In this document: positions 50,554-58,887 of the stretch, piece by piece
How positions within the stretch are numbered: the stretch's first letter is position 1
Layout: each line of letters opens with the position of its first letter
Source of the DNA: Pseudomonadota bacterium
GTDB lineage: Bacteria > Pseudomonadota > Alphaproteobacteria > Micavibrionales > CSBR16-224
Direction: 5' to 3'
NCBI GenBank assembly: GCA_013285465.1
Contig: CP053449.1
Location: 1,884,735-1,948,734 of the forward strand
DNA length: 64,000 nucleotides
Position numbers and translations under genes: made by a program
The notes under the pieces: generated by a model
Seen by the model: only the letters and a program-made list of their open reading frames with translations
What the model was told of the DNA's origin: nothing
The model's database searches: none

Positions 50554-53500
50554 TTATCCTGCATCATCTTCCGACAGCGAGACCAGCGTCGTATTACCGC
50601 CCGATGCCGTGGTATCAACCGTCAGCGTTTTTTCCGTCGCAAAGCGCAGCATGTAATGCGGGCCGCCCGCCTTCGGACCGGTGCCGGAAAGCCCCTGCCC
50701 GCCGAATGGCTGCACTCCGACCACCGCACCGATCATCGAGCGGTTAACGTAACAGTTCCCGACATTGGCCCGCGCCGCAATTTTGCGCATCGTATGTTCG
50801 ACCCGTGTATGCACGCCTAGCGTCAGGCCAAAGCCCGTATCATTGATGGCATCAATCACTTTATTCAGGTCGCGGCTTTTATAACGGATGACATGCAGAA
50901 TGCAGCCGAAATGTTCCTCCGTCAGTTGCGACAGGCTGTCGATTTCGAACGCACAAGGCGCAAGGAAACTGCCCTGTTTTGCCAGTTCGGGCGAGAGCTG
51001 CGCCCGTGTCAGCAGTTTTGCGCTTTGCTCCATTTCGTCAATATGCGCCTGCAAACCGGCACGTGCCGCATCATCAATGACAGGGCCGATATCGGTGGAG
51101 AGCAGCGCGGGATCACCCAGCACCAGCTCCTGCACCGCGCCATCCAGCATTTTGATGACTTTATCGGCGATTTCCTCCTGCAAAAACAACACGCGCAAAG
51201 CCGAGCAACGCTGCCCCGCCGATTGGAAGGCACTGATAATCACATCATCCACCACCTGTTCGGGCAGCGCACTGGAATCAACAATCATCGCATTCTGACC
51301 GCCGGTTTCCGCAATCAGCGGCACAATCGCCGCGCGCCGCGCCGCCAGTGTCTGATTAATCACCCAGCCTGTTTCCGTTGAGCCGGTCATTGCCACACCG
51401 CCGATTTCCGGCGATGCGACCAGTATCTCGCCCATCAGACGACCGGAACCCGGCACAAAAGCCAGTGCCTGTTTCGGAATACCGGCTTCATACAAAAGCT
51501 CCACCGCACGCAGCGCGATCAGCGGCGTTTGTCCCGCCGGTTTGGCAATGACGCAATTACCCGCGCCCAGTGCCGCCGTCACCTGTCCGAGGAAAATCGC
51601 CAGCGGGAAGTTCCACGGGCTGATGCACAGAAACACGCCGCGCCCCTGTAATTGTAATTGATTGCGCTCCCCCGTCGGGCCGGGCATTTCCAGCGGCGTG
51701 GAAAAATTCTTTTCCGCCTCTGCCGCATAATAACGGCAAAAATCAACGGCTTCGCGGATTTCGGCAATGCCGTCCGGCAGGGTTTTTCCGCCTTCGCGGC
51801 AGCACAGCGCCATGAATTCATCACGGTGACGTTCCAGCAGATCCCCCATCCGCGACAGGCAGGCGGCACGTTCCGCCGCAGGCGTATCGCGCCATTCAGG
51901 GAAATAAGCCTTACAAGAGGCCAGCGCATCTTTCATATCCTGTTCCGTCGCCTCACTCAGGCGTCCGATAATATTGGCGTTATTGGACGGGTCAATGACA
52001 TCGCGGGCGCGTTTTTTATCAAAGCGCAGCTTGCCGTCAATGATCGGCCCTGCCGTATAGGACATTTTTTTGCTGTGTTTGGCGATACCGGCCAAGAGCG
52101 CATCCGCTATCACGGGATCGGCCAGTTCAACCCCTGCGGAATTTTGCCGCGATGCGCCATACATATTGGCAGGGAACGGAATTTTCGGGTGCGGCATAAA
52201 ATCAACATTCTGCATATAGGTCAGCGGATCGCGCACAATATCCACCACCGGTACGGAATCATCCTGCAAACGGTTTACGAATGAGCTGTTCGCACCGTTT
52301 TCCAGCAAACGGCGCACCAGATAGGGCAGCAAATCCTCATGCACGCCGACAGGGGCGTAAATACGGACGGGATATTTGCCCTCCTCACCGGCAAGGCCGA
52401 CGATCTGGTGATAAAGCGGCTCCCCCATGCCGTGCAGGCGCTGGAACTCAAAGCCGCCCTGATCATCACCCGTCATTTCCAGCACAGATGCCAGCGTATG
52501 GGCGTTATGGGTGGCAAATTGCGGATAAAACAAATCGCGGTTTTTCATCAGCTTTTCCGCACAGGCAAGATAGGACACATCGGTGGCATGTTTACGCGTA
52601 AAGACCGGATAGCCGGGCAGGCCGAATTCCTGCGCATGTTTGATCTCGCTGTCCCAGTAAGCGCCTTTGACAAGGCGTACCATAACCGGACGCGTATTGC
52701 CGAGTATGGCCTGCCCTTCATGCACCAGCTCGCCGAGCCAGTCGATGACGGCGGCGGCGCGTTTCTGATAGGCTTGAACTGCCAGCCCCAGACCTGTCCA
52801 GCCGGTTTGCGCAATCTCCGGATCAAGATAAACACGGGCGAAGATTTGCAGCGAGATTTCAAGACGGTCAGCCTCTTCCGCATCAACGGTCAGGCCGATT
52901 TTGTATTTGGCCGCAACCAGTGCCAGCTGTTTCAGGCTTTCCGCCAGTTCCGGCACGCAAATATCGCGCTGTGCATAGCTGTAACGCGGATGCAGCGCAG
53001 AGAGCTTGACGGAAATACCTGGCGTGGTCACAGGCGAGGCACCGTCACGGCCTTTAACCGACGCGCCGATCCCCTCAATCGCCTTTTTATAGGTCTCGAA
53101 ATAGCGTGATGCATCTGCGCGGGTACGTGCGCCTTCGCCCAGCATGTCATAGGAATAGCGGTATCCCAGCGCCTCTTCCTTGCGGGCGCGTTTGATCGCT
53201 TCTTCAATCGTGCGCCCCATGACAAACTGGCGTCCCAGAATTTTCATCGCATGCAGCATCGCCTGCCGCACGACCGGCTCGCCCAGACGCGAGACCATAT
53301 TGCCGACCAGATCAGCGGCCGCAGGCGGATTATCCCTGCCGCTGTCATCCGTATCAAAATTGCCGATCACCTTTCCCGTCAGCATCAGCGCCCATGTCGA
53401 GGCATTGACGAAAATATCGTCGCCTGTGCCGACATGCTTATTCCAATCGGCCTTTCCCATCTTATCACGGATCAGATTATCCGCCGTATCACTGTCGGGA

Positions 53501-53808
53501 ATACGCAGCAGTGCCTCTGCCAGACACATCAGTGCAATCCCTTCCTGCGTGTTCAGTCCGAATTGCTGCAAAAAGCTGTCCAAGCCGCCGAAACGCTTGC
53601 GGTTTGCGCGCACATTATGCACCAGATCGGCGGCACGGCTTTTGACGCGCTCCCGCTTCTCTTCCGCAAGATCAAGTCCCGCAGCCAATTGCTGCAGCGT
53701 TTCCGTTTCATCCGCATGGTAGACCGCCCGCATCCCGTCCATCGCTTCTGTCAGGATTTTGCTCAGATCCGGCATCATCGTCCCGTCCGTTTTGCGTTGT
53801 GTCTGCAT
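50554..53808 (-). CDS. putA: Bifunctional proline dehydrogenase / P5C dehydrogenase (PutA)
   Basis: The 1084-residue protein oxidises proline to glutamate. The N-terminal 130 residues are helical, without the ribbon-helix-helix DNA-binding domain of long PutAs, so it is not an autoregulator. The FAD-dependent proline dehydrogenase barrel spans about 150-480, with the typical segment MVRLVKGAYWDSEIKHAQE. The aldehyde dehydrogenase domain spans about 550-1040, with ETGGQNAMIV and the catalytic Cys in SAGQRCSALRVLF. ATG 53808 with AGGAGG 7 bases upstream is chosen over the longer frame from 53859. nadD follows on the same transcript. Confidence 0.95.
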   Translation of the reverse strand: MQTQRKTDGTMMPDLSKILTEAMDGMRAVYHADETETLQQLAAGLDLAEEKRERVKSRAADLVHNVRANRKRFGGLDSFLQQFGLNTQEGIALMCLAEALLRIPDSDTADNLIRDKMGKADWNKHVGTGDDIFVNASTWALMLTGKVIGNFDTDDSGRDNPPAAADLVGNMVSRLGEPVVRQAMLHAMKILGRQFVMGRTIEEAIKRARKEEALGYRYSYDMLGEGARTRADASRYFETYKKAIEGIGASVKGRDGASPVTTPGISVKLSALHPRYSYAQRDICVPELAESLKQLALVAAKYKIGLTVDAEEADRLEISLQIFARVYLDPEIAQTGWTGLGLAVQAYQKRAAAVIDWLGELVHEGQAILGNTRPVMVRLVKGAYWDSEIKHAQEFGLPGYPVFTRKHATDVSYLACAEKLMKNRDLFYPQFATHNAHTLASVLEMTGDDQGGFEFQRLHGMGEPLYHQIVGLAGEEGKYPVRIYAPVGVHEDLLPYLVRRLLENGANSSFVNRLQDDSVPVVDIVRDPLTYMQNVDFMPHPKIPFPANMYGASRQNSAGVELADPVIADALLAGIAKHSKKMSYTAGPIIDGKLRFDKKRARDVIDPSNNANIIGRLSEATEQDMKDALASCKAYFPEWRDTPAAERAACLSRMGDLLERHRDEFMALCCREGGKTLPDGIAEIREAVDFCRYYAAEAEKNFSTPLEMPGPTGERNQLQLQGRGVFLCISPWNFPLAIFLGQVTAALGAGNCVIAKPAGQTPLIALRAVELLYEAGIPKQALAFVPGSGRLMGEILVASPEIGGVAMTGSTETGWVINQTLAARRAAIVPLIAETGGQNAMIVDSSALPEQVVDDVIISAFQSAGQRCSALRVLFLQEEIADKVIKMLDGAVQELVLGDPALLSTDIGPVIDDAARAGLQAHIDEMEQSAKLLTRAQLSPELAKQGSFLAPCAFEIDSLSQLTEEHFGCILHVIRYKSRDLNKVIDAINDTGFGLTLGVHTRVEHTMRKIAARANVGNCYVNRSMIGAVVGVQPFGGQGLSGTGPKAGGPHYMLRFATEKTLTVDTTASGGNTTLVSLSEDDAG

Positions 53809-53918
53809 GGGATACCTCCTGTTGATAGGGCTCGTGAAGATTTGCCACGAATATATCACCGCGCTGCCTAGCGGGCAAAAGAAAAAGCCATGCCAGACAG
53901 CCTATTCAACAGGGAAAC

Positions 53919-54473
53919 TTAGGATAAGGCAGCATGTTTCGGTATAATAGATCGGGAGGATTGTTGCGGAATATATTTTGGCGTGAAATATTCCGTCAAT
54001 TTCGGATATTGGGAATAGAAATCTTTCATTTCGCTTTCCTGACCAGAGAAAATTATCACGGGATCATTATCGACCGTGCCAAGAATCTCCAGCACGGCCG
54101 AATTAAGGGCATATCGCCCATACTGATCTTCCGCTAATTTATAAGCGTCCTTTATGAACAATACCCCTCCCTTGGCCGACTCTACTTTATGCCGCGCTTT
54201 CAATACGGTATGGTCGGTATATTTTGCTGTCAGATCTTCTTTTCCGAGCACAGTAAGTTTGGGCGTTTTTACAACTCCATCACGGTAAAGCTGTGCCGTA
54301 TATTCCTGTGCAGTTGCTATCGCTGTTTCTTCATCCTGCGTAGCAAAAGTCATATGACTGCACCGTCTTACAGCAGATGCGCGTACCTCGTCAGGCCATT
54401 TATCAAAATCCTGCCCAGCTTCCTCCGCACTCGCAGAACGAAACACAGACAGTAAACGTGACATAAATTTCAT
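53919..54473 (-). CDS. Degenerate AAA+ paralog (pseudo-ATPase)
   Basis: The 184-residue protein aligns without gaps to the core of the neighbouring AAA+ protein (54622-56076) from the Walker A region on. At Walker A, GNPGTGKT is replaced by TQDEETAI (45-52). At Walker B, GGILFVDEAYAL is replaced by GGVLFIKDAYKL, so the Asp-Glu pair is Lys-Asp. The fold around them is kept: EYTAQLYRDGVVKTPKL against EYAKVLHALGFIKKPKV. It therefore cannot bind and hydrolyse ATP as usual and may act as a non-catalytic partner or regulator. AAGGA lies 7-10 bases before ATG. A terminator separates it from the intact gene. Confidence 0.78.
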   Translation of the reverse strand: MKFMSRLLSVFRSASAEEAGQDFDKWPDEVRASAVRRCSHMTFATQDEETAIATAQEYTAQLYRDGVVKTPKLTVLGKEDLTAKYTDHTVLKARHKVESAKGGVLFIKDAYKLAEDQYGRYALNSAVLEILGTVDNDPVIIFSGQESEMKDFYSQYPKLTEYFTPKYIPQQSSRSIIPKHAALS

Positions 54474-54559
54474 TATCTTTTCCTTACACGACGATCATAT
54501 CTAAAATAATAATTTACATATTACTTTACAGCTACCTATCTGTCAAGAAGTAGACAAAG

Positions 54560-54594
54560 AAAAAGGCTGCCCGGTTTCCCGAAAGCAGCCTTCC
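54560..54594 (-). terminator. Terminator of the AAA+ gene
   Basis: On the minus strand AAGGCTGC pairs with GCAGCCTT, with an inner stem of CGG/CCG type, and TTTTTCTTT follows. It lies 28 bases after the AAA+ stop. Confidence 0.85.
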
Positions 54595-54621
54595 ATTCTT
54601 TAAAACGATCCGGCGTTCAAA

Positions 54622-56076
54622 TTAACGGCCAAAACCTTTATGTGAGCGCGGCTGGAAGCCACCTGTTTTTAAAGTGTCACCCTCCGGAACAATCGGTGCC
54701 GGCGGCGTGCTTTTGTTGTCATTGGCTTTTTTGGCTTTCTCTTTATCGTCTTCTTCCATGAAGCCGATAACGCCTTTGCTGATTTTTGAGTCAACACCCG
54801 AGAGCTTGATCGATTTCACATCTTCCAATGTGATGGTCGTCAGAGCTTTTTTCAGCTCGTCCTCGGGCAGAGCGCCTTTTTTCAGCATGCCGGTTTGATC
54901 CAGGCGGAACGCCATGTGTTTTTCAGCTTTATCAACAAGGTTACGTACCTCGCGACCGTTACCGAAATGTTCTTTGGCATTGCCCATTTCACTTTTGATG
55001 ATCGAAACAGCGTGTTTTTTCGCATCATCTTCCATCGTGTAGCCGCGTGTTTCCAGCATGAAGTCCATGATCTGGGACAGCTCGTCGATATTGTAATCAT
55101 CAAATGTCAGATAGGTCTGGAAGCGTGATTTCAGGCCTTCATTGGCATCGATGAATTTTTTCATCGGCTCGGGATAACCGGCAACGATCACAACCAGATC
55201 ATCACGCATGTTTTCCATTGCGGCAACCAGCTCGGCAATTGCTTCTTTACCGAAATCGTTACCGGCGTTGCTGATCGTCAGGGCGTATGCCTCGTCAACG
55301 AACAGAATGCCGCCTTTTGCTTTGTCGATTTGCTCACGCGTTTTCAGCGCGGTCTGGCCGACATAACCTGCAACGAGGTCGCGACGTGTCACTTCGTGAA
55401 CTTTCGGCTTTTTAATGAAGCCCAGCGCGTGCAGAACTTTTGCGTATTCGCGCGCAACCGTCGTTTTACCCGTACCGGGGTTACCGGTGAAGACCAGGTG
55501 CAGGGACGGTCCGGTGTTCTCGCTGCCTTTGGCTTCCAGAACTTCGGATTTTGCGCGGATGAAACGTGCCATCGCGATATTCTGTTTCAGATCTTTCTTG
55601 ACGTTATCAAGACCGACCAGCTCCAGAATGTTTTTCATGGCTGCGTTCAGCGCTTCTTCATTTTCGTGATCTTTCTCTACAGCGGATTTCAAAGAATCCG
55701 GCCACGCAGCCAGTCCTGCTTTGACCAGATTGGCCGGCAGCGACTTCACGCCGACATGCGGCAATTGGCCTGCTTCGACTTCTTCCTTATCCGGGAAGAC
55801 GATTGTGTAAAGATTTCTGTCCTCGGAACCTGCCAGATCAACCGCGTAAACGGTTTTGCCGTAAGGCAGTTCATCTTCATCGGGCGCGCCGGGCATACCG
55901 GGCGGCATTCCGGGACCTTTCTGTTTCGGAGGAAGTCCGAAAATAGTAGGAAGATCGCGGTCAAATTTCTGCATACCGAAGACGGTGCCGTCTTCTTTCA
56001 GGGCAAGGCCATATACGGCGCCCGAGTCAATATCCATAACGACATGCCGTTTTACATCTTCTTTCTTGTCTACCAT
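54622..56076 (-). CDS. AAA+ ATPase, CbbX/EccA/SpoVK type
   Basis: The 484-residue protein has an N-terminal beta-rich part (about 1-120) with a Gly/Met/Pro loop (KGPGMPPGMPGAP), then a CbbX-like AAA+ module. Walker A is TGNPGTGKTTVA, the pore-proximal part is LVAGYVGQTALKTREQIDKA, Walker B is GGILFVDEAYAL, then a sensor segment VVIVAGYPEPM and an arginine finger region NEGLKSRFQ. The lid domain is helical, followed by a disordered tail ending in SHKGFGR. CbbX relatives remodel Rubisco, and EccA acts in type VII secretion; no Rubisco or ESX genes lie here, so the client is unknown. AAGGAGTAAC supports the ATG. Confidence 0.88.
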   Translation of the reverse strand: MVDKKEDVKRHVVMDIDSGAVYGLALKEDGTVFGMQKFDRDLPTIFGLPPKQKGPGMPPGMPGAPDEDELPYGKTVYAVDLAGSEDRNLYTIVFPDKEEVEAGQLPHVGVKSLPANLVKAGLAAWPDSLKSAVEKDHENEEALNAAMKNILELVGLDNVKKDLKQNIAMARFIRAKSEVLEAKGSENTGPSLHLVFTGNPGTGKTTVAREYAKVLHALGFIKKPKVHEVTRRDLVAGYVGQTALKTREQIDKAKGGILFVDEAYALTISNAGNDFGKEAIAELVAAMENMRDDLVVIVAGYPEPMKKFIDANEGLKSRFQTYLTFDDYNIDELSQIMDFMLETRGYTMEDDAKKHAVSIIKSEMGNAKEHFGNGREVRNLVDKAEKHMAFRLDQTGMLKKGALPEDELKKALTTITLEDVKSIKLSGVDSKISKGVIGFMEEDDKEKAKKANDNKSTPPAPIVPEGDTLKTGGFQPRSHKGFGR

Positions 56077-56554
56077 GACGGAGTTACTCCTTACTTTATT
56101 TGTTATTTATTAATCAGAGTAGAAACAACCTTCTTAGTGGCAGTGGCTCTCCGTTAAACTTATCAGTGTAAACTTGTCAGTTAACGTCGGGCGCAACACA
56201 AAAACCTGTTTTGTCTGCATGGTCTCGGTTGCCACATAGAGGGAATCGCCGTTACCAAAAGTTTTGTTTCTGTCATTTTACTCAAGGTTATTTTAGGTTC
56301 GATTCGCCCGAATGCAAGCTAATCAGAAATAAAAAGTTATTTTTTCGTTAATTTTGTAATTAAATTACAAAAATGTTAAAGGAATATGTCATATATAACC
56401 GCATTATGGAAATATATAAAAATCGGTATTATGTTTTCTATTTGATTCTCTCAAAACCCCTGTTTCGAAACAAAACCCTATCCGGCGAGAGAATTGTAGA
56501 ATTTTCTTTCGCTTTTTTTCAGAAACAGATTATAAAGTTACTTTTTTACGGAAA
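56077..56554. other. 478-base intergenic region with repeats upstream of the AAA+ gene
   Basis: No convincing gene is found; the plus-strand 61-codon frame at 56373 is AT-rich and has no ribosome site. The region holds a tandem direct repeat of 14 bases, AAACTTATCAGTGT and AAACTTGTCAGTTA (56156-56183), and a perfect inverted repeat TTTTGTAAT-TAA-ATTACAAAA (56352-56372). Both look like regulator sites. AAA+ transcription must begin here on the minus strand. Confidence 0.5.
56352..56372. promoter_or_regulatory. Perfect inverted repeat TTTTGTAAT-N3-ATTACAAAA
   Basis: Nine-base arms at 56352-56360 and 56364-56372 with a TAA spacer, in an AT-rich stretch. A dimeric regulator operator of 21 bases is the simplest reading. 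It lies about 275 bases upstream of the AAA+ start and 183 bases after the end of the SpoU gene. Confidence 0.45.
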
Positions 56555-57100
56555 CTAGCCTGATGGCTTTTCTTTACCTGAACGGATAACCTGCCCACCC
56601 TGCACATGCTCCGGCAAAAACTCCGAAGGCCCGCCTGCCTTGACTCCGCGGGCAGGAAACCGGCCAAGACTAATCAAGCGGTCATACATGACGATGGCAC
56701 CGGCCACGCCGACATTGACACAGAACTTCATCGGGATCTTTATAATATGGTCGCATTTCTCCACAACCGCCTCTGACAAACTGCCCCGTTCCGGCCCCAA
56801 TATATATGCCGCCCTGAGCGGATGGCGGAAACTGGGCAGCTCCACAGAATCTTCCATCAGCTCAATTCCGACCAGCGCACATTTACGCGGCAGCTTCAAA
56901 TCATTGATACTTTCGAAATTATAAAAGGGCAGATGGTCAAAAGCATCCGAGGTATCCGTCTGGCGAACGCTGCGGACATCAACCACCGGTGCCACCGTAA
57001 AGAAAAAACTGGCACCGAAAGAATGCGACGACCGCACCAGATTTCCGAGATTATGAGGTTTGCTGCTGCCCTCAACCCCCATGGCGAAATATCCGCGCAT
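56555..57100 (-). CDS. SpoU/TrmH family RNA 2'-O-methyltransferase
   Basis: The 181-residue SPOUT methyltransferase uses SAM to methylate ribose in tRNA or rRNA. Family motifs are NLGNLVRSSHSFGASFFF (motif 1), AYILGPERGSLSEAVVEKCD (motif 2, SAM knot) and NVGVAGAIVMYDRL (motif 3). There is no N-terminal RNA-binding extension, so it resembles short TrmH-like proteins. The RNA target cannot be told from sequence. It starts MRGYFAMGVEGSSKPHNLG, normal for the group. A single gene in a low-density region. Confidence 0.92.
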   Translation of the reverse strand: MRGYFAMGVEGSSKPHNLGNLVRSSHSFGASFFFTVAPVVDVRSVRQTDTSDAFDHLPFYNFESINDLKLPRKCALVGIELMEDSVELPSFRHPLRAAYILGPERGSLSEAVVEKCDHIIKIPMKFCVNVGVAGAIVMYDRLISLGRFPARGVKAGGPSEFLPEHVQGGQVIRSGKEKPSG

Positions 57101-57275
57101 TCGTCCTTTCCTTCCGGCATTTATCTACTGTTGCTTTGCCCGATAATTTGAAATACCCCGGCGCGTTTGTCAAGGCGGCACGATTGCAGAGAAGACTTGT
57201 ATCCCGTCTTCCTCTTCCTATAAAATAAAAGACGCTATCAACTCTGCGGCAAAAAACCTTCTAAGGATTAAGTCC

Positions 57276-57512
57276 ATGCTTTTACTTGCGTCATTCAGCA
57301 TCCTGATCTTGCTTTCCACAACCGGCCCCGCCCACGCCTATCTTGATCCGGGAACGGGCAGCCTGATCCTGCAGGCTTTGATCGCGGGCGTTGCCGCCGC
57401 GCTGGCTGCGGTAAAAATCTTCTGGCTGAAGATCACGATTTTCTTCGGCAAAATCAAAAACTCTTTCGGCGGCGCTGACAGTCCGCAGGATAACGGCGAT
57501 GGCGACACGTGA
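57276..57512 (+). CDS. Small membrane protein with YLDPGTGS motif
   Basis: The 78-residue protein has an N-terminal signal-like segment (LLASFSILILLSTTGPAHA), the motif YLDPGTGSLILQ, a second hydrophobic segment (ALIAGVAAALAAVKIFWLKI), and a polar tail. Small DPGTGS proteins accompany envelope polysaccharide or sulfatase-like genes in several proteobacteria; their role is not established. AAGGATTAAGTCC gives a good ribosome site. Its end overlaps the methyltransferase gene by 14 bases, indicating coupling. Confidence 0.82.
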   Translation: MLLLASFSILILLSTTGPAHAYLDPGTGSLILQALIAGVAAALAAVKIFWLKITIFFGKIKNSFGGADSPQDNGDGDT

Positions 57513-58887
57513 CGGCGCGTCTTTCCGCGACCCCGCCGGACGGGTCTTCACGCAGGACGGACGAATTTTCAGAACAGTCACCGCCTATGGCGCGGCACAT
57601 TATGATGCCGCACAGGCCACCGGCCTGCCGGAAAAATGGATGGCCGCGGGCAAGCTGGTACGGACATCCGCCGCCCCTGCCGGAACCTCCCCCGACCCTG
57701 AGGCCGTTTACTGCCTTGAACATGAGCCTGTTCCCTTTATTTCCTATCCTTATGAATGGTGCTTTCACCAGTTAAAAAAGGCGGCGGTGTTTCACCTCGA
57801 CCTTCAGATCGAGGCGCTGGAACATGATCTGGTCTTTTCCGATGCCAGCGCTTATAACGTACAATTCATCGGTCACAATCCTGTCTTTATTGATATTCTG
57901 TCCCTGCGTTCCTATCAGGAGGGCGAATTCTGGACAGGACATCAGCAGTTCTGCGAACAGTTCTTAAACCCGCTTTTACTGCGCCATCTGTTCGGAACGG
58001 CGCATAACGCATGGTATCGCGGCAATATGGACGGTATTCCGACACAGGAATTTTCAAAATTGCTGAAATTCCGCCATTGTCTGTCATGGAATATTCTGAC
58101 CAATGTTAAGATGCTGGCTTCTCTGCAGCAATCCTCGCTGGAAAAACAGACCGACGAGCTGAAAACGCTGAACACGCGCAAGCTGAGCAAGAACGGTTAT
58201 AAAAGCATTCTCGGTAATCTGCGTGACTGGATCAAAAAACTGGAACCGCGCGGAGAACGCAAAACCACATGGTCGGATTATGCGGAAGATAACAGTTATT
58301 CCTCTGACGAAGCCGCAAAGAAAACCGGTTTTATCGCCCGCTTTGCAGGAGAAGTAAAACCCGCTCTGCTGGTGGATATGGGCTGTAATACCGGCGCATT
58401 TTCAAAAGCGGCGCTGGAAAACGGCGCCGGACATGTTATCGGTTTTGATTTTGATACGCTGGCGGTCGAAGCCGCCTATCTGCGCGCCCGCGACAACAAA
58501 CTGCCGCTGCTGCCCCTGCAGATGGATGCCGTAAATCCGTCACCCGCACAGGGCTGGCTGCTGAAAGAACGGCAAAATCTGGAAACACGATTAAAGGCCG
58601 ATGCGCTGATCGGGCTGGCTTTCCTGCATCATCTGGTCATCGGAAAAAACATTCCTTTAGATGAGGCCGTATATTGGCTGACGGCTTTCGCACCGCAGGG
58701 CGTAATCGAATTCGTGCCGAAAAGCGACCCGATGATCACGCGCATGCTGGCACTGCGGGAAGATATTTTTCCGGATTATACGATCGAAAACTTTCGTAAG
58801 ATTCTGGAAGCGCAAGGCCGTATTGTCCGTGAGGAAACCGTCTCCGCCTCGGGCCGCACGCTATTCCACTATGTCCGGAACAGTTGA
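57499..58887 (+). CDS. Class I SAM-dependent methyltransferase
   Basis: The 462-residue protein has an N-terminal region of about 250 residues, typical of large envelope-linked methyltransferases (YPYEWCFHQLKKAAVFHLDL). A Rossmann methyltransferase domain starts near 285, with the SAM motif LLVDMGCNTGAFSKAALENG followed by an acidic end of strand 2 (VIGFDFDTLAVEAAYL). The end contains a strand VIEFVPKSDPM. AGGATAAC lies 4-10 bases before the ATG. Translation is coupled to the small DPGTGS protein. The last 27 bases overlap the convergent sulfatase-fold gene. Confidence 0.88.
   Translation: MATRDGASFRDPAGRVFTQDGRIFRTVTAYGAAHYDAAQATGLPEKWMAAGKLVRTSAAPAGTSPDPEAVYCLEHEPVPFISYPYEWCFHQLKKAAVFHLDLQIEALEHDLVFSDASAYNVQFIGHNPVFIDILSLRSYQEGEFWTGHQQFCEQFLNPLLLRHLFGTAHNAWYRGNMDGIPTQEFSKLLKFRHCLSWNILTNVKMLASLQQSSLEKQTDELKTLNTRKLSKNGYKSILGNLRDWIKKLEPRGERKTTWSDYAEDNSYSSDEAAKKTGFIARFAGEVKPALLVDMGCNTGAFSKAALENGAGHVIGFDFDTLAVEAAYLRARDNKLPLLPLQMDAVNPSPAQGWLLKERQNLETRLKADALIGLAFLHHLVIGKNIPLDEAVYWLTAFAPQGVIEFVPKSDPMITRMLALREDIFPDYTIENFRKILEAQGRIVREETVSASGRTLFHYVRNS

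Noticed and set aside
56373-56558. Plus-strand frame of 61 codons in the intergenic region
   Set aside because: Strongly AT-rich with Tyr/Phe/Ile/Lys bias, no ribosome site and no resemblance to known proteins.
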